From: an uncultured Bacteroidia bacterium
GTDB lineage: Bacteria > Bacteroidota > Bacteroidia > Bacteroidales > UBA932
NCBI GenBank assembly: GCA_902761655.1
Contig: CACWLD010000007.1
Span: forward strand, 59,050-123,049
Direction of reading: 5' to 3'
DNA length: 64,000 nt
Shown: in pieces, positions 1-10,523 of the stretch
Numbering within the stretch: the first letter of the stretch is position 1
How the letters are laid out: every line of letters begins with the position of its first letter
The notes under the pieces: model-generated
Told to the model about the DNA's origin: nothing
Seen by the model: only the letters and a program-made list of their open reading frames with translations
Database searches by the model: none
Translations under genes and position numbers: made by a program

Positions 1-13
1 GGGTATGACGTTA

Positions 14-1639
<1,626 letters not shown>

Positions 1640-1906
1640 TTACAGGATTGCTAAAATGTCAGACTGTTTAACGATGAGGTATTTCTTGTCATCAACGGTT
1701 ACCTCTGTGCCGGAGTATTTGCCGTAAAGAACTACGTCGCCTACTTTAACCTCCATAGGTTCGTCTTTCTTGCCCGGGCCAGTAGCCAGGATCTTTCCCT
1801 GCTGGGGTTTCTCTTTTGCCGTGTCCGGAATATAAAGTCCGGATGCTGTCTGTGCCTGAGCCTCCTGAGGCTCGATAAGCACTCTGTCTGCCAATGGTCT
1901 TATCAT
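1640..1906 (-). CDS. groS: 10 kDa co-chaperonin GroES
   Basis: Heptameric lid of the GroEL chamber. The protein is 88 residues, starting [10 protein letters not shown], and contains the mobile-loop region QTASGLYIP that contacts GroEL. The reading frame stays open for 35 more codons upstream, but those residues do not resemble the family and cross a hairpin, so the start at 1906 is chosen. It is the first gene of the groES-groEL operon, and its 108-bp upstream gap holds a palindrome and a terminator-like hairpin. Confidence 0.97.
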   Translation of the reverse strand: MIRPLADRVLIEPQEAQAQTASGLYIPDTAKEKPQQGKILATGPGKKDEPMEVKVGDVVLYGKYSGTEVTVDDKKYLIVKQSDILAIL

Positions 1907-1933
1907 TTTTATATGTTTTAATTTGTATGCAAC

Positions 1934-1959
1934 AAAAAAACCGGTCCCTTGGGGGCCGG
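1934..1959 (-). terminator. Terminator-like hairpin between the SpoU methyltransferase gene and groES
   Basis: On the minus strand CCGG-C-CCC / GGG-A-CCGG forms a stem with one mismatch and a CAA loop, followed directly by seven T. It can end the transcript of the upstream methyltransferase gene, whose stop codon is at 2015. It lies only 27 nt before the groES start, so it might instead sit in the groES leader if transcription begins further upstream. Confidence 0.65.
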
Positions 1960-1997
1960 AATGGTAAGCGCAAGGTCTGTGCCTAATGCCGGAAGAC

Positions 1998-2010
1998 TGA
2001 CAAATTGTCA
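1998..2010. promoter_or_regulatory. Perfect palindrome upstream of groES, candidate operator
   Basis: TGACAA-A-TTGTCA is a 6+1+6 perfect inverted repeat located 4 nt after the stop of the methyltransferase gene and 92 nt before groES. It is not the CIRCE sequence bound by HrcA. Its position before a heat-shock operon makes a stress-response operator plausible, but that role is inferred only. Confidence 0.4.
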
Positions 2011-2014
2011 CGGC

Positions 2015-2539
2015 TCACGGGCGGAAGTGCCATAGGACCACTCCAACCGCCACCGATACGTTAAGGGAATGCTTGGTGCCCCACTGCGGAATTTCCAGGA
2101 CAAGGTCCGACAGGTCCGCCACGCTCTGCTGCACTCCGTCCACTTCATTGCCGAAGACAACCGCGTATCTGGCGCCTTCCTGGCGGACGAAGTCCTCCAG
2201 GCTGACGGCGCCTTCCGTCTGCTCCACGCTCACCAGGGTGTACCCCTGGGCGCGCAGGCGCTCCACCGCTTCCAGCGTGTCCGCGCAGTGCTCCCATTCC
2301 ACGCTCTGCTCCGCCCCCAGTGCGGATTTGTGGATTTCCGCCGAAGGCGGACACGCGCAAATCCCGCACAGGTAGATCTTGTCAACCCCAAAGGCGTCGG
2401 CGGTGCGGAATACGCTGCCCACGTTGTGGGCGCTGCGTATGTTGTCCAGCACCACCACCACGCCGCCGGGCTGCCTGCGGCGGTACTGCTCCGGGCTTAT
2501 CCTGCCCAGCTCGCTGTTAAGTAATTTGCGGTGGTTCAT
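2015..2539 (-). CDS. SpoU/TrmH-family RNA 2'-O-methyltransferase
   Basis: S-adenosylmethionine-dependent methyltransferase of the SPOUT class that modifies ribose in tRNA or rRNA. All three SpoU motifs are visible in the 174-residue protein: motif 1 NIRSAHNVGSVFRTADAF (33-50), motif 2 VVFGNEVDG (127-135), and motif 3 IPQWGTKHSLNVSVA (150-164). It is a short, single-domain member without an N-terminal substrate-binding domain, so the target nucleotide cannot be named. It is transcribed divergently from glyA from a 60-bp intergenic region. Confidence 0.92.
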   Translation of the reverse strand: MNHRKLLNSELGRISPEQYRRRQPGGVVVVLDNIRSAHNVGSVFRTADAFGVDKIYLCGICACPPSAEIHKSALGAEQSVEWEHCADTLEAVERLRAQGYTLVSVEQTEGAVSLEDFVRQEGARYAVVFGNEVDGVQQSVADLSDLVLEIPQWGTKHSLNVSVAVGVVLWHFRP

Positions 2540-2547
2540 TATGGGTG

Positions 2548-2555
2548 CAAAAGTA
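2548..2555 (-). promoter_or_regulatory. Putative -7 box for the SpoU methyltransferase gene
   Basis: Minus-strand TACTTTTG matches the Bacteroidetes -7 consensus TAnnTTTG and ends 9 nt before the ATG at 2539. No clear -33 TTTG box was found at the normal distance. Confidence 0.45.
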
Positions 2556-2567
2556 ACATTATTTTGT

Positions 2568-2575
2568 TATATTTG
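2568..2575 (+). promoter_or_regulatory. Putative -7 box for glyA
   Basis: TATATTTG is an exact match to TAnnTTTG, 24 nt before the glyA ATG. It is back-to-back with the divergent box at 2548-2555. The -33 element is not obvious. Confidence 0.5.
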
Positions 2576-2599
2576 TCTGTTTGAATCAACAATACCAAT

Positions 2600-3910
2600 A
2601 TGAAACAGGATATCCAGATCTTTGACCTTATCAAGAAAGAAAGGGACAGGCAGGCGTCAGGCCTTGAGCTTATCGCATCAGAAAACTATGTAAGCCAGGG
2701 CGTTATGGACGCAATGGGAAGCATTTGCACAAACAAATATGCAGAGGGCTACCCCGGCAAGCGCTACTACGGAGGTTGCGAAGTGGTAGACCAGATAGAG
2801 CAGCTGGCCATAGACCGCCTCAAGAAGATCTACGATGCAGAATATGCAAATGTGCAGCCCCATTCAGGAGCCCAGGCAAATATGGCAGTCATAATGGCCG
2901 TCCTCAAGCCGGGCGACACCTTTATGGGACTTGACCTCTCACAGGGCGGACACCTTACCCACGGTTCACCTGTAAACGCTTCAGGAATCCTTTACAATGC
3001 CGTCGCTTACGGCCTTGACCAGGAAACTGGCTGCATAGACTATGACAAGATGGAGCAGACAGCCCTCAAGTGCAAGCCAAAACTCATCATAGGCGGTGCA
3101 TCGGCCTACTCACGCGAGTGGGACTACGAGCGTATGCGCGCCCTGGCTGACAGGGTAGGCGCCCTCCTTTGGATTGATATGGCCCATACCGCCGGACTCA
3201 TCGCCGCAGGCCTCCTCAAGAATCCTGTAAAATACGCGCACATAGTCACTTCCACCACCCATAAGACCCTCCGCGGACCTCGCGGCGGCGTCATCCTTAT
3301 GGGCAAGGACTTCGATAATCCCTGGGGCCTCACCACTCCTAAGGGAGAAATCAAGAAGATGAGCCAGATCCTCAATTCTTCCGTATTCCCCGGAATCCAG
3401 GGAGGACCTCTGGAGCACGTGATCGCCGCCAAGGCGGTGGCTTTCTACGAGGCAATGCAGCCGGAATTCGTAGAGTACCAGAAGCAGGTCATAGCCAACG
3501 CCCAGGCAATGTGCAACGCCTTCCTCAAGAGGGGATACAACGTGGTTTCCGGTGGAACAGACAACCACCTGATGCTCATTGACCTCCGCTCCAAGTTCCC
3601 TGAGGTGACGGGAAGGATGGCGGAGCAGCAGCTGGTAAAGGCGGACATCACCCTTAACAAGAATATGGTTCCGTTCGACTCCCGTTCCGCTTTCCAGACC
3701 TCCGGTTTCCGTATTGGAACACCTGCGGTCACCTCACGCGGAATGGTCGAGAGGGATATGGAAGAGATTGTCGCTATGATTGACGAGGTCCTCACCTCAG
3801 TAGCCGCCCACGCCACTGACCTGGAGAGTCCGGAGCACGTTGCAGTTGTGGACTCCATCCGCAGGAAGGTCCACAATATGACCAAAATCTATCCTCTTAA
3901 CAAATATTAG
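2600..3910 (+). CDS. glyA: Serine hydroxymethyltransferase
   Basis: PLP enzyme that converts serine and tetrahydrofolate to glycine and 5,10-methylene-tetrahydrofolate, the main one-carbon source of the cell. The 436-residue protein has the SHMT hallmarks: [11 protein letters not shown] near 22-32, [10 protein letters not shown] at 51-60, the PLP-site segment [12 protein letters not shown] (193-204), and the PLP lysine K222 in [13 protein letters not shown]. It appears monocistronic. Its stop codon overlaps that of the convergent glycosyltransferase gene (3907) by a few bases. Confidence 0.98.
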   Translation: MKQDIQIFDLIKKERDRQASGLELIASENYVSQGVMDAMGSICTNKYAEGYPGKRYYGGCEVVDQIEQLAIDRLKKIYDAEYANVQPHSGAQANMAVIMAVLKPGDTFMGLDLSQGGHLTHGSPVNASGILYNAVAYGLDQETGCIDYDKMEQTALKCKPKLIIGGASAYSREWDYERMRALADRVGALLWIDMAHTAGLIAAGLLKNPVKYAHIVTSTTHKTLRGPRGGVILMGKDFDNPWGLTTPKGEIKKMSQILNSSVFPGIQGGPLEHVIAAKAVAFYEAMQPEFVEYQKQVIANAQAMCNAFLKRGYNVVSGGTDNHLMLIDLRSKFPEVTGRMAEQQLVKADITLNKNMVPFDSRSAFQTSGFRIGTPAVTSRGMVERDMEEIVAMIDEVLTSVAAHATDLESPEHVAVVDSIRRKVHNMTKIYPLNKY

Positions 3911-4875
3911 AGAGAGATACTGTCCTTGACGTTATAGGAGTTCCTGTCGCTGGACGTGCGTGAGATCATCTCGCATACGAATCCGGCCAGGAACAGCATT
4001 ACTCCAAGGATGACAGCCAGCAGGGCAAGATAGAACAGAGGCTGGTCCGTTACGGCCCGGAAGTATTGTCCGTGAGCCTGATGGACCAGTTTTGCCGCTA
4101 TTATCCACACGGTCATTATGAATCCCACAACGAACATAAAGATGCCCGTGTAGCCAAAGAAATGCATTGGCTTGCGCCCGAAGGTGGACAGGAACCACAG
4201 TGAGAGCAGGTCAAGGAAGCCGTTCACAAAACGGTCCATTCCAAACTTGCTCTTGCCGTACTTGCGTTTCTGGTGGTGTACGGGCTTCTCTGTGATGCGG
4301 GTGAAGCCGGCGTTCTTTGCAAGGTACGGGATGTAGCGGTGCATCTCCCCGTAAACCTCAATATTCTTTACAACCTCGTTCCTGTAAGCCTTGAGGCCGC
4401 AGTTCATATCGTGCAGCTTGATGCCGGTGATGCGGCGCGCGGTTGCGTTGTATAGCTTAGAAGGGAGGTTCTTGGTGAGTTTGTTGTCCTGGCGGTGCTG
4501 TTTCCATCCGGAAACCACGTCCCAGCCGTCTTCCACAACCATCCGGTACATTTCCGGAATCTCCTCCGGAGAGTCCTGGAGGTCTGCGTCCATAGTGACC
4601 ACTACGCGCCCGCGTGCGGCCTTGAAGCCGCAGAAAAGGGCGGCGGACTTGCCGTAGTTGCGGCGGAACTGGATGGCGCGTATGCAGCCGTCCGCCGCCG
4701 CCAGCTCCTTGACGGCTTCCCAGGTGCCGTCGTCGCTGCCGTCGTCAATGATTATTATCTCATAAGACTTGTTGTCCGGATCAAGGGTCCTGTGAATCCA
4801 GGAAAGGAGTTCCGGAAGGGATTCCCTTTCGTTGTAGGAAGGGATGAGTATGCTTATGTCAACGGGGTAGTCCAT
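3907..4875 (-). CDS. Family 2 glycosyltransferase, polyprenyl-phosphate sugar transferase type, with C-terminal membrane segments
   Basis: Likely transfers a sugar from a nucleotide donor to a polyprenyl phosphate at the cytoplasmic face. Visible are the GT-A fold start [18 protein letters not shown], the metal site [10 protein letters not shown] near residue 96, and a long catalytic domain to about 225. Two hydrophobic segments follow (about 240-262 and 280-305). This layout matches the DPM1/GtrB-like group; the sugar and final acceptor cannot be deduced. Its ATG is 1 nt from the stop of the DUF4199 gene, so the pair is an operon, a pairing common in Bacteroidetes. Confidence 0.9.
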   Translation of the reverse strand: MDYPVDISILIPSYNERESLPELLSWIHRTLDPDNKSYEIIIIDDGSDDGTWEAVKELAAADGCIRAIQFRRNYGKSAALFCGFKAARGRVVVTMDADLQDSPEEIPEMYRMVVEDGWDVVSGWKQHRQDNKLTKNLPSKLYNATARRITGIKLHDMNCGLKAYRNEVVKNIEVYGEMHRYIPYLAKNAGFTRITEKPVHHQKRKYGKSKFGMDRFVNGFLDLLSLWFLSTFGRKPMHFFGYTGIFMFVVGFIMTVWIIAAKLVHQAHGQYFRAVTDQPLFYLALLAVILGVMLFLAGFVCEMISRTSSDRNSYNVKDSISL

Positions 4876-4876
4876 A

Positions 4877-5425
4877 TTATTGCTTGAAAGGATCGTCTTT
4901 AACCAGCCTGGAGGCTATGATGGCGGATGCCGCCCAGCCGAACAGTGTGCAATATATAAGCAATGAGAAGAATGTTATGGACGGAAGGCTGCCTTGGAGC
5001 TGCTCCACTGCCTGCATTGAGTTGGAGTCCAGCATTGAGGAGTAGGCCTCGGTGGCCGCGGCAAAGCTGTCTGAAAGCGCATTGGGATCTATGTACAGGT
5101 AGTATACCAGGCTGAAAGCCGCAACCAGTATGGCGGATGTAAAACCGGTTATGACGCCATATTTGCGTACGGTTTTCCTGTCGGAGCCCGGGAAATCCAG
5201 CGTGAACTTGCGCATCAGGGCGTAAAGCACGTATATGCAGCAGAACAGTTTGGCGCCCCAGAGAATGAAGTTGAGGACCGTTGACAGGAAGACTCCTACG
5301 GAGCTGTCAGGCAGGAGCCCTACCAGCAGGTTGAGGAGCATAAAACCTATTGTAACTCCGCCAAGGATGAGGCCGCCCTTGCCGCCGCAGTCCCAAAGTG
5401 TCTTTGCAGATATGTCGCTATTCAT
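4877..5425 (-). CDS. DUF4199 integral membrane protein
   Basis: Function unknown. The 182-residue protein has four hydrophobic segments (about 18-38, 43-67, 88-110 and 150-172) with the acidic/polar loop between segments 3 and 4. This matches DUF4199, a Bacteroidetes-specific membrane family usually next to a GT2 glycosyltransferase, as here. An accessory role in that glycosyltransferase's lipid-linked pathway is inferred from the gene order only. It is first in a two-gene operon with a good -7 box upstream. Confidence 0.82.
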   Translation of the reverse strand: MNSDISAKTLWDCGGKGGLILGGVTIGFMLLNLLVGLLPDSSVGVFLSTVLNFILWGAKLFCCIYVLYALMRKFTLDFPGSDRKTVRKYGVITGFTSAILVAAFSLVYYLYIDPNALSDSFAAATEAYSSMLDSNSMQAVEQLQGSLPSITFFSLLIYCTLFGWAASAIIASRLVKDDPFKQ

Positions 5426-5446
5426 AATCAGTGGTGTTTATTAATA

Positions 5447-5454
5447 CAAAGATA
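5447..5454 (-). promoter_or_regulatory. Putative -7 box for the DUF4199-glycosyltransferase operon
   Basis: Minus-strand TATCTTTG is an exact TAnnTTTG match 22 nt before the ATG at 5425, opposite the thrS promoter. Confidence 0.5.
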
Positions 5455-5467
5455 CGGAAAAAAACAG

Positions 5468-5475
5468 TATATTTG
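5468..5475 (+). promoter_or_regulatory. Putative -7 box for thrS and the translation operon
   Basis: TATATTTG, an exact match to the -7 consensus, lies 20 nt before the thrS ATG. The resulting leader is too short for a T-box or other riboswitch. Confidence 0.5.
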
Positions 5476-5495
5476 CATTCCTTATATTTAACGAT

Positions 5496-7427
5496 ATGAT
5501 TAACATAACATTTCCAGACGGAGCGGTAAAGCCATTTGTAGAAGGAATAACCGCTTACGAAATTGCTGAGAGCATAAGCCCTCGCCTGGCAGCAGACGTT
5601 CTTGCCGCCCAGGTGAACGGGGTTGTGTATGATTTGAACCGCCCAATCGACCAGGATGCTACGATATCTCTCCTGAAGTGGGACAGCGACGATGCCAAGA
5701 GGGTTTTCTGGCACTCTTCATCCCACCTTATGGCAGAGGCCCTGGAGGCCCTTTATCCCGGAGTCAAGTTCGGTATCGGTCCTGCCGTCGAGAACGGATT
5801 TTATTATGACGTAGACCTTTGCGGCCAGCAGATCACAGACGCAGACCTTCCCAAGATCGAGAAGAAGATGCTTGAGCTTGCAGCCCGCAAGGAAGAGTAC
5901 AAGAGAATTGACGTAAGCAAGGCTGACGCCCTGAAGTACTTCGCCTCCAAAGGGGACCAGTACAAGGTGGAGCTTATCAACGAGCTTCAGGACGGAACCA
6001 TAACATACTATGAGAACGGAGACTTCACAGACCTCTGCCGCGGCCCTCACCTCAGGAACACGGAAGTCATCAAGGCCGTGAAACTCACCGCCATAGCAGG
6101 AGCTTACTGGCGCGGTGACGAGAAGCGCCAGCAGCTCACCCGCATCTATGGCATCACCTTCCCCAAGAAATCAATGCTTGAGGAGTACCTGGTGATGATG
6201 GAAGAGGCCAAGAAGAGGGATCACCGCAAGCTGGGCAAGGAGATGGAGCTGTTCACCTTCTCCCAGAGAGTGGGCCTGGGCCTTCCCCTGTGGCTCCCGC
6301 GCGGCGCCGTGATGCGCAACATCCTGGAGGGATTCCTCCGCAAGAAGCAGACTGAGCTCGGATACCTTCCTGTTGTGACACCACATATCGGAAGCAAGGA
6401 GCTTTATATAACATCAGGACATTACGCAAAGTACGGAAAGGACTCATTCCAGCCCATCCGCACTCCCCAGGAGGGCGAAGAGTATATGCTCAAGCCAATG
6501 AACTGCCCTCACCACTGCGAGATTTTCCGCAGCTCGCCGCGCTCATATCGCGACCTGCCGCTTCGCTTCGCAGAGTTCGGAACAGTTTACCGCTATGAGC
6601 AGAGCGGCGAGCTCCACGGTCTCACCCGCGTAAGGGGTTTCACCCAGGACGACGCCCACCTCTTCTGCCGCCCTGACCAGCTCCAGGAAGAGTTCGAAAA
6701 GGTTATCGACCTCATCCTGTACGTGTTCAGGACCCTCAAGATGACGGACTATATGGCACAGGTATCCCTCCGCGACCCTGACAACAAGGAGAAATACATA
6801 GGCTCCGACGAGAACTGGGCCAAGGCCGAGCAGGCCATCATTGACGCCGCCGAAAAGAAAGGCCTCAAGACCGTAGTGGAGAAAGGCGAAGCCGCTTTCT
6901 ACGGCCCCAAGCTTGACTTTATGGTCAAGGACGCCATCGGACGTAAATGGCAGCTGGGTACCATCCAGGTGGACTACAACCTTCCTGAGCGCTTCCAGCT
7001 GGAGTATACGGACGCGGACGGCAGCAAGAAGCGCCCTGTGATGATCCACCGCGCACCTTTCGGATCAATGGAAAGATTCACCGCCGTGGTACTTGAGCAC
7101 ACCGCCGGACATCTGCCTCTGTGGCTGTCCCCGGATCAGGTTAAAGTGCTGCCAGTGAGCGAAAAATACGCAGATTATGCAGAAAAAGTTTGTACTTTCC
7201 TGAATAATTCCGATATTCGCGCTTCAATAGACGCCAGGAATGAGACACTTGGCAAGAGAATTCGTGAGATTTCCCTTCTCAGAGTGCCTGTACTGGTGAT
7301 TGTTGGTGATAAAGAGATCCAAAGCGAGACGGTATCCGTGCGCCGCGAGGGCGTGGACGCCGGCAGTATGACTTTGGATGGATTTGTTGAGTATATCCGC
7401 CAGGCAATTGCCGACGAGTTATCATAA
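5496..7427 (+). CDS. thrS: Threonyl-tRNA synthetase
   Basis: Class II synthetase that charges tRNA-Thr. The 643-residue protein has the full order: TGS domain (1-60), second additional domain with the editing-site [11 protein letters not shown] (starting at residue 73), the catalytic core with [10 protein letters not shown], motif 2 in [16 protein letters not shown] and motif 3 in [15 protein letters not shown], and a C-terminal anticodon-binding domain ending in [12 protein letters not shown]. It heads the gene run thrS-infC-rpmI-rplT, the classical order also seen in enterobacteria. Confidence 0.98.
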   Translation: MINITFPDGAVKPFVEGITAYEIAESISPRLAADVLAAQVNGVVYDLNRPIDQDATISLLKWDSDDAKRVFWHSSSHLMAEALEALYPGVKFGIGPAVENGFYYDVDLCGQQITDADLPKIEKKMLELAARKEEYKRIDVSKADALKYFASKGDQYKVELINELQDGTITYYENGDFTDLCRGPHLRNTEVIKAVKLTAIAGAYWRGDEKRQQLTRIYGITFPKKSMLEEYLVMMEEAKKRDHRKLGKEMELFTFSQRVGLGLPLWLPRGAVMRNILEGFLRKKQTELGYLPVVTPHIGSKELYITSGHYAKYGKDSFQPIRTPQEGEEYMLKPMNCPHHCEIFRSSPRSYRDLPLRFAEFGTVYRYEQSGELHGLTRVRGFTQDDAHLFCRPDQLQEEFEKVIDLILYVFRTLKMTDYMAQVSLRDPDNKEKYIGSDENWAKAEQAIIDAAEKKGLKTVVEKGEAAFYGPKLDFMVKDAIGRKWQLGTIQVDYNLPERFQLEYTDADGSKKRPVMIHRAPFGSMERFTAVVLEHTAGHLPLWLSPDQVKVLPVSEKYADYAEKVCTFLNNSDIRASIDARNETLGKRIREISLLRVPVLVIVGDKEIQSETVSVRREGVDAGSMTLDGFVEYIRQAIADELS

Positions 7428-7448
7428 ATTAAGTGAATTTTAAACATT

Positions 7449-7455
7449 AGGAGGA
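7449..7455 (+). promoter_or_regulatory. Strong Shine-Dalgarno of infC
   Basis: AGGAGGA lies 6 nt before the AUC codon at 7462. Such a perfect match is unusual in Bacteroidetes, where most mRNAs lack one, and it decides the infC start. Confidence 0.85.
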
Positions 7456-7461
7456 TTTTTT

Positions 7462-8061
7462 ATCGCAGCACCTTACCGACCGAAGCCCTCGGGCTTCAAG
7501 CCTAACGGCAAAAAACCAAACCGTCCTTTCCCCAACCAGAAAAAGGACGAGAACGAGCTTAACATCAACCAGGAGATAACCGCGCCTCAGGTGCGCCTGG
7601 TAGGTGACAACATTCCTGAGCCGGGGATTTACCCCCTGGCCAAAGCCCTTGCTTTGGCAGACCAGATGGAATTGGATCTCGTGGAGATAAGTGCGAAGGC
7701 AGATCCTCCTGTGTGCAAGATACTTGACTACCAGAAATACCTTTATCAGCAAAAGAAGAAGGCCAAGGAGATGAAATCCAATTCGGCCAAGATAGTGCTC
7801 AAGGAAATACGTTTCGGCCCCAACACGGACGAGCACGATTTCCAGTTCAAGCTCAAGCACGCCCAGGAGTTCCTCCAGGAGGGATCCAAGGTTAAGGCAA
7901 CTATCTTCTTCAGGGGCCGCTCAATACAGTTCGCGGAGCAGGGAGAAAAGCAGCTCCTGCGCTTTGCGGTTGAACTTGAGGAGTTCGGAAGGGCTGAGAA
8001 TATGCCGGTTCTGGAAGGCAAGCGAATGACAATGATCATTGCTCCTATCAAAAAGAAATAG
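7462..8061 (+). CDS. infC: Translation initiation factor IF-3, AUC start codon
   Basis: Binds the 30S subunit, prevents premature 50S joining and proofreads the start codon and initiator tRNA. The start is placed at the AUC at 7462: AGGAGGA at 7449-7455 is a perfect Shine-Dalgarno with 6-nt spacing. There is no in-frame ATG, GTG or TTG between the upstream stop (7441) and GTG at 7591. Starting at that GTG would delete the conserved segment INQEITAPQ. The 199-residue protein has a basic extension of about 34 residues, then the N-domain, the lysine-rich linker (YLYQQKKKAKEMK) and the C-domain (VKEIRFGP-type start, GKRMTMIIAP end). IF-3 genes often use rare start codons so that IF-3 represses its own synthesis; this fits that pattern. 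Confidence 0.93.
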   Translation: MAAPYRPKPSGFKPNGKKPNRPFPNQKKDENELNINQEITAPQVRLVGDNIPEPGIYPLAKALALADQMELDLVEISAKADPPVCKILDYQKYLYQQKKKAKEMKSNSAKIVLKEIRFGPNTDEHDFQFKLKHAQEFLQEGSKVKATIFFRGRSIQFAEQGEKQLLRFAVELEEFGRAENMPVLEGKRMTMIIAPIKKK

Positions 8062-8097
8062 GGCAAATACTATTAATAATTATTAACAACAAAAGAA

Positions 8098-8292
8098 ATG
8101 GCAAAGAATAAGACCAACTCCGGTGCCAAAAAGCGCTTCACGCTTACCGGAACGGGAAAGATCAAGAGAAAGCACGCTTATCACAGCCACATTCTCACAA
8201 AGAAGACCAAGAAGCAGAAGAGAAACCTGGATCATTTCGCAATCCTCAAGAAGGTTGACGAGAAGAGGGTAAAAGAGCTCCTTGCGTTGTAG
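8098..8292 (+). CDS. rpmI: 50S ribosomal protein bL35
   Basis: Small basic protein of the large subunit. Its 64 residues carry the family pattern [14 protein letters not shown] at the start, [20 protein letters not shown] in the middle and [19 protein letters not shown] at the end. It follows infC by 36 nt and precedes rplT, the conserved infC-rpmI-rplT arrangement. Confidence 0.97.
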   Translation: MAKNKTNSGAKKRFTLTGTGKIKRKHAYHSHILTKKTKKQKRNLDHFAILKKVDEKRVKELLAL

Positions 8293-8319
8293 TAAAATTT
8301 TAAGTTTAACGTGGATGAC

Positions 8320-8353
8320 GCAGTTGTGAAGCGCTTGCACGGCAAGCCACTGC
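8320..8353 (+). promoter_or_regulatory. Two-tier hairpin between rpmI and rplT, candidate L20 autoregulatory site
   Basis: The RNA can fold with an outer stem GCAGT/ACTGC and an inner stem GCTTGC/GCAAGC closed by an ACG loop, with an asymmetric internal loop between them. It ends 21 nt before the rplT ATG and is not followed by a T-run, so it is not an intrinsic terminator. L20 represses this operon in other bacteria by binding an mRNA mimic of its rRNA site; a similar role here is inference. Confidence 0.4.
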
Positions 8354-8374
8354 CTCCAGAAAAATCATTAAATT

Positions 8375-8722
8375 ATGCCAAGATCAGTCAACTCAGTTGC
8401 TTCAAAAGCACGCCGCAAGAAGATTCTCAAGCAGACTCGCGGTAACTTCCTTTCAAGGAAGAATGTATGGACGGTTGCAAAGAACACCTATGAGAAGGGT
8501 CTTACTTATGCATACCGTGACAGGAAAGCAAAGAAACGCAATTTCCGCGCTCTCTGGATTCAAAGGATCAATGCAGCCGCACGTCAGTACGGTGTAAATT
8601 ATTCCCAGTTTATGGGTCAGCTGGCCAAGAAGAATGTGGGCCTCAACCGCAAAGTTCTGGCAGACCTCGCTATGAACAATCCTCAGGCATTCGAAGCTAT
8701 TTTGAAGTCTGTTACGGAGTAG
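8375..8722 (+). CDS. rplT: 50S ribosomal protein bL20
   Basis: Early assembly protein of the large subunit. The 115-residue sequence is typical end to end: [18 protein letters not shown], then the basic helix, [20 protein letters not shown] in the middle, and [20 protein letters not shown] near the end. It may control its own translation through the hairpin at 8320-8353. Confidence 0.97.
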   Translation: MPRSVNSVASKARRKKILKQTRGNFLSRKNVWTVAKNTYEKGLTYAYRDRKAKKRNFRALWIQRINAAARQYGVNYSQFMGQLAKKNVGLNRKVLADLAMNNPQAFEAILKSVTE

Positions 8723-8728
8723 TTCCCC

Positions 8729-10036
8729 ATGGGCTGGAAGGATTTTTACCATAACCGCTGGACGGGCTTCATATTCTGGGCTCTGCTCTATGTGTTGTGG
8801 GTAATCTGGCTGGGAAACTTCTGGTGGCTGTTCGGCCTGATAGTTATCTTTGACATCTTCATCACAAAGAAGGTTCACTGGAACTTCTGGAAGAAACGCT
8901 ACAAGGAGGGAGAGAAGAGGGACGCAGCCAACGACTGGCTGGACGATATTATCTTTGCGATAGTATTTGTCACTTTCCTGAACATCTTCTTTTTCCAGGC
9001 ATTCAAGATTCCTTCCTCCTCAATGGAAAGTACGCTTTACACAGGCGACCGCCTGTTCGTAAGCAAATTGACATATGGGCCAAGGCTTCCCCAGACGCCG
9101 CTCACGATACCTTTTACACATAATGTGATCTTTGGAAAGGAATCCTATTCCAAACTTATCCAAAAGGATTACAAGAGGCTCCGCGGATTCAGGGAAGTAC
9201 AAAAGGGAGACAATGTGGTCTTTGGCTTTCCAAACGGCGACAGCGTCCTTGTGAAAGCTCCCGTAGATGACTATTACGCCCTTTGCCGTATGATTGGCAG
9301 AGATGCGGTAATAAGGAACTGGGGCCCCGTGAAGGTTCGTCCCGCGGACAAGAAAGACCATTATGTGAAACGTTGCGTGGCTACGCCGGGAGACTGGCTT
9401 CAGGTCATTGACGGCCTGGTTTACATAAACGGCCAGCAACAGGAAGTTTACCCGGGCATACAGCTTACTTACAAGGTTGTCACCACAGGTGGAAAGATAA
9501 ATCAAAAGTTCTTTGAAAAACTAGGCGTGAACGCCTCGGAACTCTTCTACGATCCGGCTTTGCCGGGGTATCCGGCTATGCCGCTTACCGCCGCAATGCT
9601 CCCGCAGGTCAAGGCACTTGACGTTGTGCAGAGCGTGGAGGCAAATCTGGAAAGGGAAACTTCGGAGGCAGAACTCTTCCCGTTCACCGCTACCGGCTGG
9701 AGCCGCGACTATTACGGTCCAATTTGGATCCCGCAGAAAGGCCAGAGCGTTGAGATCAATGAGGAAACCCTGCCGCTCTACAGCAGGATCATCAAGGATT
9801 ACGAGGGAGGAGACGTTCAGGCAGCGCTGCGAGAAGGTACATATACCTTCCGCCAAGATTATTATTTTATGATGGGAGACAACAGGCACAATTCCCTGGA
9901 CTCAAGGTACTGGGGTTTTGTTCCGGAGGACCACATAGTAGGAAGGCCGGTCGTAATCTGGCTCTCTACGGATTCCTCCAAGAAGTTCCCTAGTAACATA
10001 AGATGGCGCAGATTTTTTAAAATTGTTTGTAATTAA
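8729..10036 (+). CDS. lepB: Signal peptidase I
   Basis: Membrane serine/lysine protease that removes signal peptides from exported proteins. The 435-residue protein has hydrophobic segments near 13-45 and 73-91. The nucleophile S98 lies in KIPSSSMEST, the general base K214 in HYVKRCVATPGDW, and the box E motif GDNRHNSLDSR starts at 383. An insert of about 130 residues separates the lysine box from box E, which makes it longer than the E. coli enzyme; long forms are usual in this phylum. It starts 6 nt after rplT and shares that transcript. Confidence 0.95.
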   Translation: MGWKDFYHNRWTGFIFWALLYVLWVIWLGNFWWLFGLIVIFDIFITKKVHWNFWKKRYKEGEKRDAANDWLDDIIFAIVFVTFLNIFFFQAFKIPSSSMESTLYTGDRLFVSKLTYGPRLPQTPLTIPFTHNVIFGKESYSKLIQKDYKRLRGFREVQKGDNVVFGFPNGDSVLVKAPVDDYYALCRMIGRDAVIRNWGPVKVRPADKKDHYVKRCVATPGDWLQVIDGLVYINGQQQEVYPGIQLTYKVVTTGGKINQKFFEKLGVNASELFYDPALPGYPAMPLTAAMLPQVKALDVVQSVEANLERETSEAELFPFTATGWSRDYYGPIWIPQKGQSVEINEETLPLYSRIIKDYEGGDVQAALREGTYTFRQDYYFMMGDNRHNSLDSRYWGFVPEDHIVGRPVVIWLSTDSSKKFPSNIRWRRFFKIVCN

Positions 10037-10058
10037 AAATTAAAAAAAGAATAGAATT

Positions 10059-10301
10059 ATGGCAAAGGTTTGTCAAGTAACAGGAAGAAAGAGAATGAAG
10101 GGCAACAATGTGGCCCATTCAAAGTTGCGCACCAAGCGTGATTTCTCCCTCAACCTCAAGACCAAAAAGTTCTGGTCAGAAGAGGAGCAGAGGTTCGTCA
10201 CATTGAAAGTGTCCTGCAAGGGTATGAGGATCATCGAGAAGAATGGTCTTGACGCTACCCTCAGGGATGCACAGGAGAAAGGATTAATTAACCTTGTTTA
10301 A
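10059..10301 (+). CDS. rpmB: 50S ribosomal protein bL28
   Basis: Large-subunit protein of 80 residues with the family opening MAKVCQVTGRKRMKGNNVAHS and a conserved KVSCKGMRIIEKNGLD segment. It is the first of three small genes (rpmB, rpmG, DUF4295), a fixed cluster in Bacteroidetes, here downstream of lepB after an AT-rich 22-nt gap. Confidence 0.96.
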   Translation: MAKVCQVTGRKRMKGNNVAHSKLRTKRDFSLNLKTKKFWSEEEQRFVTLKVSCKGMRIIEKNGLDATLRDAQEKGLINLV

Positions 10302-10312
10302 ACTCGTGAATT

Positions 10313-10501
10313 ATGGCAAAGAAAGCTAAAGGAAACAGGGTGCAGGTCATCCTTGAGTGCACAGAGCAGAAAGCTAGCGGTGTACCTGGAATGTCTCGTT
10401 ACATTACCACCAAGAACAAGAAGAACAATCCTGAGAGGTTGGAGCGCAAGAAATACAATCCGTTCCTCAAGAAGGTTACCGTTCACCGTGAGATCAAGTA
10501 A
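10313..10501 (+). CDS. rpmG: 50S ribosomal protein bL33
   Basis: Large-subunit protein of 62 residues. The pattern [10 protein letters not shown] followed by [17 protein letters not shown] and [17 protein letters not shown] is diagnostic. Only one cysteine remains (ECTE), so this is the zinc-free form. It is 11 nt after rpmB. Confidence 0.96.
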   Translation: MAKKAKGNRVQVILECTEQKASGVPGMSRYITTKNKKNNPERLERKKYNPFLKKVTVHREIK

Positions 10502-10523
10502 TTAAAATCAGGAGTATAACACT

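Noticed and set aside
5476-5495. T-box or attenuator before thrS
   Set aside because: Only about 20 nt separate the predicted -7 box from the ATG.
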